DNA from: Oscillospiraceae bacterium
Lineage (GTDB): Bacteria > Bacillota > Clostridia > Oscillospirales > Ruminococcaceae
Length of the DNA stretch: 64,000 nt
Assembly: GCA_017550285.1 (NCBI GenBank)
Contig: JAFZPP010000018.1
Location: forward strand, 1 to 64,000
Direction: 5' to 3'
The translations under genes were made by a program, and so were the position numbers. A model generated the notes under the pieces. That model did not search any database. It was not told where the DNA came from and was given only the letters and a program-made list of their open reading frames with translations. Below, piece after piece: positions 1-7,500 of this stretch. The stretch's first letter is position 1; every line of letters starts with the position of its first letter.

Positions 1-213
1 AAGGCTTTCTGCTGCCATACTGCACACATCCAGAATATCCTGCCACTTGCTCATGGCACGGTATGATCCCGGCGAACCGGCTGACTGATAGTTTTCTTCG
101 TTCTGGTCGTAGTGCTTCTGCGCATTGCTGCGGATTTTCTCGATCAGCTCTCTCTGCCGATTGCGTTCCTGTGAACGGAACCGGTCTTCTTGTTCTTCCG
201 TGAGTTCGTACAT
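1..213 (-). CDS. Hypothetical small protein, C-terminus outside window
   Basis: Seventy-one residues are visible before the window edge; the gene runs off the left end, so its length is unknown. The start is the ATG at 211-213, preceded by a good Shine-Dalgarno (AAAGGAAGG). The N-terminus is highly charged (MYELTEEQEDRFRSQ), rich in Arg, Glu and Gln, with no signal peptide or membrane segment, and looks helical. It is the last visible gene of the leftward series of tiny genes that begins near position 1942. I do not recognise the family and assign no function. Confidence 0.6.
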   Translation of the reverse strand, partial: MYELTEEQEDRFRSQERNRQRELIEKIRSNAQKHYDQNEENYQSAGSPGSYRAMSKWQDILDVCSMAAESL

Positions 214-238
214 AAGTTACCTTCCTTTCTGGTTAAGG

Positions 239-598
239 TCAAGTGTTCAGCCATTTTTCCCAAGTCCTTCGCATCGGTTCTTCATAGCAGAACCAGAATA
301 CCTTTTCTTCGTGTTCAGTCCATTGCTGTGCCAGTTTTGCTGCATCCCACGGATTCAGAAATACGCACTTGCCAAGTGCTACTGTTTTATACCGCCGAGG
401 GACACACCCTTTTCCGGGTTCGTAACCGCGAATGCAGAACTCCGTATAATGAGTGCCGTCATAATAGCCGGTCAGGATTCCGCTGCTTACACAGTATTCT
501 TTCACCGGTCCAGCCCGTCCCGGAATGTAGTATAGATGCTCGATCACATACCATAGAACCGTGCCGGTTATCAGAGGTCGTTTCTTTTTTCTTTTCAA
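239..598 (-). CDS. Hypothetical protein of mobile element, 119 aa
   Basis: I chose the TTG at 596-598 because AAAGGAG sits 8 bases ahead of it. The longer open frame begins inside the palindrome at 617-642 and has no Shine-Dalgarno. The protein is basic at the N-terminus (KRKKKRP) and rich in aromatic residues and Cys near the C-terminus (FWFCYEEPMRRTWEKW). There is no clear membrane segment. It lies 25 bases upstream of the next leftward gene and the palindrome is directly upstream of its ribosome site. Unrecognised; probably a cytoplasmic accessory protein of the element. Confidence 0.55.
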   Translation of the reverse strand: MKRKKKRPLITGTVLWYVIEHLYYIPGRAGPVKEYCVSSGILTGYYDGTHYTEFCIRGYEPGKGCVPRRYKTVALGKCVFLNPWDAAKLAQQWTEHEEKVFWFCYEEPMRRTWEKWLNT

Positions 599-616
599 AG
601 TGGCATTCTCCTTTCG

Positions 617-642
617 AAAAGTTGCTACTAGTAGCAACTTTT
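617..642. repeat. Element palindrome copy 1 (perfect 26 bp)
   Basis: The 18-bp core GTTGCTACTAGTAGCAAC is flanked by AAAA on the left and TTTT on the right, a perfect 26-bp inverted repeat. As RNA it would fold to an 11-bp stem with a CUAG loop on either strand. It lies immediately upstream of the ribosome site of the leftward gene starting at 598. It is one of eight related copies in the first 13.1 kb. Confidence 0.95.
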
Positions 643-646
643 GCTC

Positions 647-832
647 TTACCCTACCCGGCTAGTGAAGCAGCTCTTGACCGCTTTGTAGTACCCTTTGCG
701 CCCTGTCGGTTCGACTTCCGTTTCTGCCAGCTCATGCAGCTGCGTACCCGACATATAAGGACAGTCCTTTTTAAGAATCGTGCGATCTGAAAAGATAACC
801 GCTTTCCAGTCTTCGCATTCATGCAGCTTCAT
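647..832 (-). CDS. Hypothetical small protein, 61 aa
   Basis: The ATG at 830-832 follows AAAGGAG with good spacing. The product is small, soluble, has two Cys residues and no recognisable motif (begins MKLHECEDWKAVIF). It belongs to the leftward small-gene operon and its ribosome site is attached to a 32-bp hairpin repeat (840-871) that recurs upstream of the gene starting at 1496. Unrecognised; the call rests on the start signals and position in a co-oriented series. Confidence 0.5.
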   Translation of the reverse strand: MKLHECEDWKAVIFSDRTILKKDCPYMSGTQLHELAETEVEPTGRKGYYKAVKSCFTSRVG

Positions 833-839
833 AATAACT

Positions 840-871
840 CCTTTCTGCCGGGATTAGCCGCCCGGCTCGGC
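840..871. repeat. 32-bp leader hairpin repeat, copy 1
   Basis: This 32-bp stretch is identical to 1505-1536. Read on the minus strand it folds as GCCGGG / CCCGGC around an 8-nt loop and runs straight into the AAAGG ribosome site of the next gene. Both copies occupy the same place: just ahead of the start of a small gene of the left operon. It may set translation or mRNA stability of individual cistrons; that role is inference. Confidence 0.85.
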
Positions 872-886
872 ATCGGTAATTGACGA

Positions 887-1174
887 TCAGGCTGCTTCCA
901 GCCACATCGTCATGTTATTAAAGACTTCGGACGATACATTGAAGACGATTGCTGCCTTCGCTTCCGGATCAGTAACAGATCGGAATTCAAGAGTATGTGC
1001 GATAATGTCATCGACAATCGCGGCAACGTCATCAGACGTAAGGTCGTGGTGTCCGCAGAGCGTATAGAGCAGCTGACCGTATTCAGCATTGGTTCCTGCA
1101 TTGTACCAGTTGTTATTAACACACAAACCTCTCATTACGCTGCTTTCCATTCTCCGGTGTTCGATATACTTCAT
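887..1174 (-). CDS. Hypothetical small protein, 95 aa
   Basis: Start ATG at 1172-1174 with AAAGGA about 8 bases upstream. The sequence is acidic in its second half, including a DDVAAIVDDIIAHTLEF segment that looks like an amphipathic helix. There are no membrane segments and no known motif. It lies within the leftward small-gene operon, with a 10-bp perfect hairpin (1190-1214) directly upstream of the ribosome site. Unrecognised family; the gene call is supported by start signals and context only. Confidence 0.55.
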   Translation of the reverse strand: MKYIEHRRMESSVMRGLCVNNNWYNAGTNAEYGQLLYTLCGHHDLTSDDVAAIVDDIIAHTLEFRSVTDPEAKAAIVFNVSSEVFNNMTMWLEAA

Positions 1175-1189
1175 AATAGTATCCTTTCC

Positions 1190-1214
1190 GTGAGGGAGCT
1201 TTGCGCTCCCTCAC
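1190..1214. other. Hairpin ahead of small-gene ribosome site
   Basis: Perfect inverted repeat GTGAGGGAGC / GCTCCCTCAC with a 5-nt loop. On the minus strand it directly precedes GGAAAGGATAC, the ribosome site of the gene starting at 1174. It resembles in position, not sequence, the hairpins ahead of the genes starting at 598, 832 and 1496. There is no U-run after it on the minus strand, so a terminator role for the operon is unlikely; on the plus strand it is followed by a T-run but there is no upstream plus-strand gene. Confidence 0.75.
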
Positions 1215-1226
1215 TTTTTCTTTCAG

Positions 1227-1496
1227 TTAAGCATCAGGCTTACTCACAACTCCGTCAATATACAGACCGCCGTCTTTGTAAGCATTCTTCATGACATGCA
1301 GGAATGTGTCCATGAGATCTGCGAAAACCGTGTCTTCTTCAACGTAGTATTCCAGATCCTCGTCCTTTGTGTCAGCGTTAATGTCGCCGTCAGCGACACC
1401 GCTTATCAGCCACTCCTCGAAGAAGTTTTCATTGTTGACTGCTCTTGCAAGCAATTCCATTGCGCGAACAGCATTGCAGCGTTCCTTCTTATTCAT
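1227..1496 (-). CDS. Hypothetical acidic small protein, 89 aa
   Basis: The ATG at 1494-1496 (MNKKERCNAVRAMELL) follows AAAGGAACG; the longer frame upstream lacks a ribosome site. The protein starts basic and ends strongly acidic (DTKDEDLEYYVEEDTVF), with no membrane segment. It is part of the leftward small-gene operon and carries copy 2 of the 32-bp hairpin repeat just upstream. It could be a DNA-mimic-like or accessory protein given the acidity, but that is speculation; the family is not recognised. Confidence 0.55.
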   Translation of the reverse strand: MNKKERCNAVRAMELLARAVNNENFFEEWLISGVADGDINADTKDEDLEYYVEEDTVFADLMDTFLHVMKNAYKDGGLYIDGVVSKPDA

Positions 1497-1504
1497 AGCA
1501 CGTT

Positions 1505-1536
1505 CCTTTCTGCCGGGATTAGCCGCCCGGCTCGGC
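1505..1536. repeat. 32-bp leader hairpin repeat, copy 2
   Basis: Identical over 32 bp to 840-871, including the hairpin and the Shine-Dalgarno complement at its edge. It precedes the gene starting at 1496. Confidence 0.85.
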
Positions 1537-1542
1537 GTTCGT

Positions 1543-1731
1543 TCAAAGGTTGTTATCGTACTCGTAGTTCTGAGCGAATACATTGCGGATGTATGTCACA
1601 CATCCAGCATAGCTGCCCTCGTACATAATTTCCGGCTCTCCGTCAGAGCCTTCCCATAAACGCTTGACAACATGGTTTCTGCCGGTCATCACGATGAAGT
1701 ATTCATAACCGCCTGTGAATGTGTTATACAT
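1543..1731 (-). CDS. Hypothetical small protein, 62 aa
   Basis: Start chosen at the ATG at 1729-1731 (MYNTFTGGYEYFIVMTGRN), preceded by GAAGGAG. The open frame continues upstream to 1890 but that part overlaps the neighbouring gene and lacks a ribosome site. The peptide is Tyr-rich and probably a small beta-sheet domain. It is second in the leftward operon, about 46 bases after the preceding stop. Unrecognised. Confidence 0.5.
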   Translation of the reverse strand: MYNTFTGGYEYFIVMTGRNHVVKRLWEGSDGEPEIMYEGSYAGCVTYIRNVFAQNYEYDNNL

Positions 1732-1777
1732 AACATCGCTCCTTCTCCCCGTTATGCCGATAGGACAGCTGATTGCT

Positions 1778-1942
1778 TTAATTACCGTTAAACCATTCAT
1801 TCCATTCTTCGTCAGTAGGTGCATCGCCGTAGAGGTCTTCGGTATCATCCGCTTCCTCTTGCTCCGCTTCATATTTGTCGATGATCGCATTGATCTGCTG
1901 GGTTGTGGTTATCGTATTTCTGATGTCTTTCATAAAGTTCAT
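1778..1942 (-). CDS. Hypothetical acidic small protein, 54 aa; first gene of left operon
   Basis: Start at ATG 1940-1942 (MNFMKDIRNTITTTQQ) behind AAAGGAG. The C-terminal half is very acidic (EAEQEEADDTEDLYGDAP) and ends in a Trp-containing tail. It is the first gene downstream of the minus-strand promoter at 1989-2017, with an untranslated leader of about 40 nt. No family recognised. As the promoter-proximal gene it may be the most strongly expressed of the series. Confidence 0.6.
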   Translation of the reverse strand: MNFMKDIRNTITTTQQINAIIDKYEAEQEEADDTEDLYGDAPTDEEWNEWFNGN

Positions 1943-1988
1943 AGTTGATTCTCCTTTGAGTTTTGGTTCCGTCTTACCTGACACTATT

Positions 1989-2017
1989 ATTATAGCATAT
2001 ACGCGCGTATATGTCAA
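1989..2017 (-). promoter_or_regulatory. Consensus promoter of left operon
   Basis: On the minus strand TTGACA (2012-2017), a 17-bp spacer and TATAAT (1989-1994): an exact sigma-A consensus. The spacer is filled by the 18-bp palindrome CATATACGCGCGTATATG, which also touches the -35 box, so a repressor bound there would block RNA polymerase. Confidence 0.9.
1996..2013. promoter_or_regulatory. Putative operator palindrome O1
   Basis: Perfect 18-bp palindrome CATATACGCGCGTATATG lying in the spacer of the left-operon promoter. A 16-bp version occurs at 2051-2066, so two operators about 54 bp apart sit between the divergent left operon and the putative DNA-binding protein gene at 2147. Autoregulation by that protein is inference. 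Confidence 0.8.
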
Positions 2018-2050
2018 TATGAAGGTGCGGGATTTGTAATATATTACAGA

Positions 2051-2066
2051 ATATACGCGCGTATAT
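2051..2066. promoter_or_regulatory. Putative operator palindrome O2
   Basis: Perfect 16-bp palindrome ATATACGCGCGTATAT, the same core as O1 at 1996-2013. Centre to centre the two are about 54 bp, close to five helical turns, which would let dimers bind the same DNA face. Confidence 0.8.
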
Positions 2067-2091
2067 ATGCTATATTTGTACTCTATTTAGC

Positions 2092-2121
2092 TTGAAATTG
2101 TATCCAGACTTGTGGTATACT
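2092..2121 (+). promoter_or_regulatory. Promoter of gene 2147
   Basis: TTGAAA (2092-2097), 18-bp spacer, TATACT (2116-2121). It lies just downstream of operator O2 and upstream of AAAGGAAAGGA, the ribosome site of the gene starting at 2147. Confidence 0.7.
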
Positions 2122-2146
2122 AAAAAGGAAAGGACGGTGCTGCATA

Positions 2147-2365
2147 ATGTACGATAAAGTAGCCAAGAAAGCGACTCTGAAATACATGAAGGAGAAGCGT
2201 GAAAACCTGAATCTGAATTTTCCGAAAGGCAAGAAGGCGATCTTCAAAGCCTATGCTCAATTCAGAGGTATGAGTTTGACCGAGCTAATTACCCAGCTGA
2301 TCGAAGATGACATGGAGAAGTATCATTTCATTCCTGAAGAAGAAATGAAAGAAGTCGAGCAGTAA
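2147..2365 (+). CDS. Putative ribbon-helix-helix DNA-binding protein, 72 aa
   Basis: A 72-residue basic protein starting at ATG 2147 behind AAAGGAAAGGA. Residues about 20-55 (LNLNFPKGKKAIFKAYAQF then GMSLTELITQLIEDDMEK) follow the beta-strand, helix, turn, helix pattern of Arc/CopG-type ribbon-helix-helix repressors, which bind palindromes as dimers. It is divergent from the left operon with two copies of an ATATACGCGCGTATAT operator in between, so it is the natural candidate to repress both directions. The 162-base gap after it holds an 8-bp inverted repeat (2374-2381 with 2470-2477) but no gene. The fold is inferred from pattern only. Confidence 0.6.
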   Translation: MYDKVAKKATLKYMKEKRENLNLNFPKGKKAIFKAYAQFRGMSLTELITQLIEDDMEKYHFIPEEEMKEVEQ

Positions 2366-2527
2366 GATGTTTTGATAGGGTAAACTCTAACGACATACTC
2401 AAAAAGGCTTGAAATATGTGTCATATAAGTTCAGTTTTCTATTTTGGGATGTGTCAAAAGTAATAGCGCACCCTATCGGTATATTTTTCTTTTTCAGAGC
2501 AGCCTATTATAATACTGGAGGAATACG

Positions 2528-2998
2528 ATGAAGTTAGAAGAAATGATTAGACTTGGATTATATTATATTGATTTTGAAACACCTGAAGCGCCAATTACTA
2601 TGAATCTACTTATTGATATACGAGATTTTTTACTGCTTAAAGATTCAAAGTGGTATAAAGAGAAGTTTCAAGCAGCTTATAATTATGATATGGGCGAGAC
2701 TAGATCAGCAACCGATGATTATTATTCAACTGACGGAATTACCTATTTTGTTAATGAGGACATGAACATCACAAGCTGCCGGTTGCATGATTCGGCTATT
2801 ACTTGTGACTTTAAGCCTTATCTCCAAGACTTATCTTCCTTTACCAAGAAAAGAAGAAAGGGGGAATACACTCACGAATATATCAATGAAATCGACCATT
2901 TCTTCACTTATTGTATCAACAGATACTTGGCGGGAAAAGACGGTTTTTACGCACGAGAGTCTGGAATCCGAGCAATCTATAAGGCAATACTCGCCTGA
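2528..2998 (+). CDS. Hypothetical protein, 156 aa
   Basis: Starts at ATG 2528 behind GGAGG. The DNA is clearly richer in A and T than the resolvase gene that follows, suggesting separate origin. The protein is soluble, rich in Tyr, Asp and Lys (begins MKLEEMIRLGLYYIDF), with no signal peptide, membrane segment or motif that I recognise. A TATAAT-like box (near 2508) lies just upstream, so it may have its own promoter. It ends 48 bases before the resolvase gene. No function is proposed. Confidence 0.6.
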   Translation: MKLEEMIRLGLYYIDFETPEAPITMNLLIDIRDFLLLKDSKWYKEKFQAAYNYDMGETRSATDDYYSTDGITYFVNEDMNITSCRLHDSAITCDFKPYLQDLSSFTKKRRKGEYTHEYINEIDHFFTYCINRYLAGKDGFYARESGIRAIYKAILA

Positions 2999-3046
2999 TT
3001 TCCATTTTATATATAGTATCCTTCCTGAGAAAAGGCGGAATAAATC

Positions 3047-3622
3047 ATGCAAAAGACTTTCATTGGCTATGCCCGTGTTTCGACCGAAGATCAGAACGAA
3101 GCTCGGCAGCTTGAATCCTTCCGGACATTCCGGGAACCGATCTCCAAGACGTTTATTGACAAGTGCAGCGGCAAGAACATGAACCGTCCGCAGCTGAAAG
3201 CCATGCTGGACTATGTGCGCGAGGGCGATGTAGTTGTGGTATCTGACTTCTCCCGGCTTGCACGCAGCACGAAGGACATGCTGCAAATCGTGCAGGATCT
3301 CACCGATAAAGGTGTTGGTTTGATAAGCATGAAAGAGAATCTCGATACGGATACGCCACAGGGCAAGTTTATGCTGACGGTCTTCGCAGCTCTTGCCGAG
3401 CTGGAACGTGCCACGATTTTGCAACGGCAGCGCGAAGGCATTGAGATCGCCAAGTCCGAGGGAAAGTACAAGGGACGAAAGCCAATCACGATAGACGAGA
3501 ATCTGTTCCGTGCCGAATGTGCGAAATGGAGAGCCGGTGAACAGACTGCACGGGAAACAATGCAAAAGCTCGATATTAAGCCGAACCGTTTTTACCGGAT
3601 TGTAAAACAGCTCGGCATCTGA
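3047..3622 (+). CDS. Serine recombinase of the resolvase/invertase family
   Basis: A 191-residue small serine recombinase. The N-terminal catalytic domain carries YARVSTEDQN, with Ser12 as the expected nucleophile, then the conserved SDFSRLARS segment (residues about 65-73) and GKFMLTVFAALAELER helix leading to the arm. The C-terminus (residues about 145-190) is a short helix-turn-helix. Its length fits Tn3-type resolvases or DNA invertases, not the large integrases, so it more likely resolves multimers or inverts a segment than integrates the element. ATG 3047 has AAAGGCGG upstream. It is followed 28 bases later by a small gene in the same direction. Confidence 0.95.
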   Translation: MQKTFIGYARVSTEDQNEARQLESFRTFREPISKTFIDKCSGKNMNRPQLKAMLDYVREGDVVVVSDFSRLARSTKDMLQIVQDLTDKGVGLISMKENLDTDTPQGKFMLTVFAALAELERATILQRQREGIEIAKSEGKYKGRKPITIDENLFRAECAKWRAGEQTARETMQKLDIKPNRFYRIVKQLGI

Positions 3623-3650
3623 TATTTCTTTTCAGAAAGGAAAAAACAAT

Positions 3651-3866
3651 ATGGAGAAACAGGCAATCGATCGTGACACATACCGGAAAATCAAGAAAAT
3701 GAGTCGGGAGGAGCTGAATGACTTTCTTATTCGTTACGCGCAGAATCTATGCACACCTATTGATCTGAGAGATATGGAAAAGGAAATCCGTGCAATCAAT
3801 GGCATGGGCGAGAAGCGGACGGAGCTTGTCATGAATATCATCGAGAAGTATCTTGGTGATTCATAA
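3651..3866 (+). CDS. Hypothetical protein with HhH-like segment, 71 aa
   Basis: ATG 3651 follows AGAAAGGAA and lies 28 bases after the resolvase stop, so it is probably co-transcribed with it. The product is helical and charged; the C-terminal part INGMGEKRTELVMNIIEKYL resembles a helix-hairpin-helix DNA-binding turn (GMGEKR). There is no membrane segment. It could help the recombinase or bind DNA independently; both are inference from a short motif. A weak terminator (3902-3937) follows. Confidence 0.6.
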   Translation: MEKQAIDRDTYRKIKKMSREELNDFLIRYAQNLCTPIDLRDMEKEIRAINGMGEKRTELVMNIIEKYLGDS

Positions 3867-3901
3867 AGCATTCTGCAACGAAGTATTATACATAGTATAG
3901 T

Positions 3902-3937
3902 AGCCTGTGTTTGTCATTTTGCACATTAACACGGGCT
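3902..3937 (+). terminator. Putative terminator after resolvase unit
   Basis: Stem AGCCTGTGTT / AACACGGGCT with one wobble pair and a 16-nt loop, followed by a short T-rich run. It separates the resolvase unit from the defence-block promoter starting at 3945. Confidence 0.5.
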
Positions 3938-3944
3938 GTTTATA

Positions 3945-3973
3945 TTGACTTTTTCTTTAATTTATGGTATACT
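3945..3973 (+). promoter_or_regulatory. Promoter of the restriction-modification block
   Basis: TTGACT, 17-bp spacer, TATACT. The predicted transcript starts near 3980 and meets palindrome copy 2 within about 20 nt, before the first gene at 4041. The 18 bases after the -10 box (3974-3991) match 15 of 18 bases at 12670-12687. Confidence 0.8.
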
Positions 3974-4000
3974 GGCAACATGAAGTGTGCCACAACACAA

Positions 4001-4026
4001 AAATATTGCTACTAGTAGCAATATTT
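4001..4026. repeat. Element palindrome copy 2 (AT variant)
   Basis: Perfect 26-bp palindrome with core ATTGCTACTAGTAGCAAT. Compared with the common form, two symmetric positions changed together (G to A on one side, C to T on the other), so the pairing is kept: a compensatory change pointing to selection for symmetry. AGGAGG begins one base after it. Confidence 0.95.
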
Positions 4027-4040
4027 AGGAGGTGTCCGTT

Positions 4041-4532
4041 ATGTTTGATAATCTTAATATCTATGAATGGCTTTTTGATATGCCGGGTAGACGTAATATA
4101 AGGAAGGCTGATAAGCGTAAAAAAGCAAAGCAAGCTGAGATTGAGAAATTGAAAAACAAATACAAGCATTCCCCGTTCTTTCGTGAACTCCTAAATTTTA
4201 TCAATAGAAAAGACCGTTCCTATATTGTATGGAGTATCCACTTTCGTGGCGGAGCGATGAAAGTTCAGTGGGTTAAAATTGATTCAAAAGGATACTGTGA
4301 ACAAACAGACTGTACAAGATATCCAGATTTGTTGGATACACTAGTTTTAGCTGAAATTGGGTACGATTCTCCAGAAAGTACAGAGCATTACGATGCGCTA
4401 TATCTTGCCTTTCAAGAAGTATTGGGAGATAAATACAAATGTGAATTGGACGAATACGGCGGTTTTTATGATCGAGTAACGCTAAAAGACCTTCCCCCAA
4501 CGAAACCAAGTGGATTAAAGCCTACATTATAA
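4041..4532 (+). CDS. Hypothetical protein, first gene of defence block, 163 aa
   Basis: ATG 4041 has AGGAGG at 4027-4032, eight bases upstream; the GTG at 4032 overlaps that ribosome site and is rejected. The N-terminal 45 residues are very basic and probably helical (RKADKRKKAKQAEIEKLKNK), followed by a mixed domain with Trp and acidic residues. No signal peptide or known motif. The DNA is AT-rich. It lies 38 bases upstream of the Type ISP enzyme with a degenerate palindrome between them, so it is probably expressed with it. I do not recognise the family; a DNA- or RNA-contacting accessory role is only a guess from the basic N-terminus. Confidence 0.65.
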   Translation: MFDNLNIYEWLFDMPGRRNIRKADKRKKAKQAEIEKLKNKYKHSPFFRELLNFINRKDRSYIVWSIHFRGGAMKVQWVKIDSKGYCEQTDCTRYPDLLDTLVLAEIGYDSPESTEHYDALYLAFQEVLGDKYKCELDEYGGFYDRVTLKDLPPTKPSGLKPTL

Positions 4533-4536
4533 TATT

Positions 4537-4558
4537 AAGTTGCTACTAGTAGCACTTC
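4537..4558. repeat. Element palindrome copy 3 (degenerate)
   Basis: The central TGCTACTAGTAGCA is intact but the outer arm has decayed by one deleted or substituted base on the right side. It lies between the gene ending at 4532 and the ribosome site (AGGAGG) of the restriction enzyme. Confidence 0.85.
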
Positions 4559-4570
4559 TAGGAGGATACT

Positions 4571-7500
4571 ATGTCACATACATTTGAAGAAATCCTGCAA
4601 GAAATGGAAGCAAAGGCAAACAGCAAGAGTGCAAAAGGAACGTTATTTGAAGAATTTATACAGCGGTTCCTAACTGTTCAGCCGCCGTATTCTACGATGT
4701 TTGAAAACGTATGGCTGTGGTCAGAATTTCCTTATAATGGCGGGAAGCATGATTATGGCATTGATCTGGTTGCCAGAAAGAAAGATTTTGACGAGTATGT
4801 GGCAATTCAGTGCAAGTTTTATAGCAAAGATAATTCTGTGTCAAAGGAAGATGTGGACACCTTCATTTCAGCTTCCGGTAAGTCGTTCGATGTGAACGGA
4901 AAGGATGTACGCTTTACCGAGCGCATTATCATTTCTACAACTGATAAGTGGACTTCTACCGCAGAGGACACGATCAACGGTCAAAAGCCGCCTGTCAATC
5001 GTATCAGGCTGCGCGATTTTAAGGAGTCTGGCATTGATTGGGAGAAGTTCAGCCTGAACGATCTCTCGACTATGAAGATCTCAAAGAAAACCATTCGTCC
5101 ACATCAGAAACTTGCTCTTTCAGATGTGCTGTCCGGCTTCCAGACGGCGGATCGTGGCAAGCTGATTATGGCTTGTGGAACAGGAAAAACCTATACTGCC
5201 CTGAAAATCATGGAAGCAATGACACAGGGCAAGGGCAATGTGCTGTTTCTTGTCCCGTCTATTTCGCTGCTGAACCAGACGCTAGTCGAATGGACGGCAC
5301 AGTGCGCGTATCCGAACCGCGTCTATGCAGTCTGCTCAGATCCGAAAGCAAGCAAGAATGATGATAATCCCAATCGTGCTGCTGATACCGTAATTCCGGC
5401 AACTACTGACATTGACAAGTTGATTGCTCACCATAAGGGCGCAACTGCCGACCAGCAGCTTAGTCTTTTCTTCTCAACTTATCAGTCTATCGAGGTCATT
5501 TCGCAGTTTCAGAAGAAAAGCGGAATTGAATTTGACCTTGTAATATGCGATGAAGCGCACCGCACAACCGGCGTAACTCTTGCCGGTGACGATGAGAGTG
5601 CGTTTGTTCGTGTGCATGATAATAACTACATTCAGGCGAAGAAGCGTCTGTATATGACAGCTACACCGCGCATTTACGGTGATGAAAGCAAAAACAAAGC
5701 AAATCAGGCAAGTGCCGTGATTTGCTCGATGGACGATGAAAACATTTATGGCAAGGAACTGCACCGGCTCGGCTTTGCCGATGCCGTAGCACAAGGTTTA
5801 CTGACTGATTATAAGGTGCTTGTCCTTGCTGTCGATGAAGCCTATGCGAATAAAGCATTGCAGCGGCTAATTACCGATAAGAACAGTGAGCTTCAACTGC
5901 CAGACGCCGCAAAGATTCTTGGCTGCTATAACGGTCTGTCGAAACGCACGGTGTTTGAGGGAGAGGAAGAATACTTTGCCAATGATCCCGCGCCGATGAA
6001 GCGTGCCGTTGCGTTTTGCAGCAGCATCAAGAATTCGCAGCAGTTTGTTTCTCTTTTCAGACAGATCGAGGACGAGCTGAAAGCCGGAAGTTACGACGAA
6101 TCTCTTATTAACGTCGATCTCGATCATGTGGACGGCAAGTGCAATGTTCTTTTTAGAAAAAGCCGTATTGAATGGCTGAAAGCACCGATCCCGGACGGAG
6201 AGTGCCGCGTTCTGTCGAATGCACGCTGCCTGTCCGAAGGCATTGATGTTCCGGCTCTGGATGCCGTTATGTTCCTGAATCCACGCAATTCGATTGTCGA
6301 TATTATTCAGTCGGTCGGGCGCGTCATGCGTAAGTCTGATGGTAAGAAGTTTGGTTATATTATCCTGCCGATTGGAATTCCTGCCGGTGAAGAACCTGAA
6401 ACCGCACTAGGTAATAATGATAAATACAAGATCGTATGGGATGTGCTGCAAGCTCTGCGTGCGCATGATGACCGATTCAACGATACAATCAATAAAATTG
6501 ACCTGAATAAGAACAAGCCGGACAACATATCAATCATCGGTGTGACTGGCAGAGAACCCGGTGAAACCGGTAACGGCTATCAGCAGCTTTCGCTTCCGCT
6601 TGGACGGCTGCAAGAATGGAAAGATGCCGTTTACGCGAAGATTGTCAAGAAGTGCGGCTCTCGCCGGTATTGGGAAACATGGGCAAAGGATATTGCTGAC
6701 ATTGCGAACCGGCACATTGAGGAAATCAAGCTGCTGATTAAGCAGCCGACAATCGCTCCAAAATTCAAAGAATTTCTCGAAGCTCTCCGCGCAAACCTGA
6801 ATTCGTCAATCACACAGGCGGATGCTATCGAAATGCTTGCCGAACACATGATTACAAAGCCGGTGTTCGATGCGCTGTTTGAGAATTACGAATTCATCAA
6901 GAGCAATCCTGTTTCGATCATCATGCAGGATATGCTCGATATTCTGGACGAAAAAGCTCTTGACAAAGAGCAGGAAACGCTGGATAAATTCTATGCAAGC
7001 GTCCAGCAGCGTGCAAAGGGCATTGATAACGCAGAGGGCAAGCAGCGCGTTGTGATCGAGCTTTACGAGCAATTCTTCCGTCATGCGTTGAAAAAGCAAG
7101 TCGAAAAGCTGGGTATCGTCTATACGCCGGTTGAGGTTGTCAACTTTATTCTTCAATCAGTAGAAGCTGTATTGCAGGACAAATTCGGCAGCAGCATCAA
7201 CGATGACGGTGTGCATATCCTCGATCCGTTTACCGGCACGGGAACATTCATCGTCCAGCTTTTGCGTAGCGGTCTGATTCGTCCTGATCGGCTGCTTTAC
7301 AAGTACACCAATGAGATTCACGCAAATGAGATCGTTCTGCTGGCGTACTATATCGCGTGCGTGAACATCGAAGAAACATTCCATGATATTGCGAAGTCTA
7401 CGGAATATATCCCGTTTGAGGGCATTGTTCTGACGGATACCTTTGCGATGACTGAACGGCAAAAGAAGAAAGAAACTGAGGGTGCATCGCAAATACTTGG

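Noticed and set aside
2374-2477. Inverted repeat GATAGGGT / ACCCTATC as a resolvase site
   Set aside because: Only 8 bp with about 88 bp between arms; not enough to claim a recombination site.
2831-3565. 244-codon minus-strand frame opposite the resolvase
   Set aside because: The resolvase has catalytic motifs and a ribosome site on the plus strand; the minus frame has neither.
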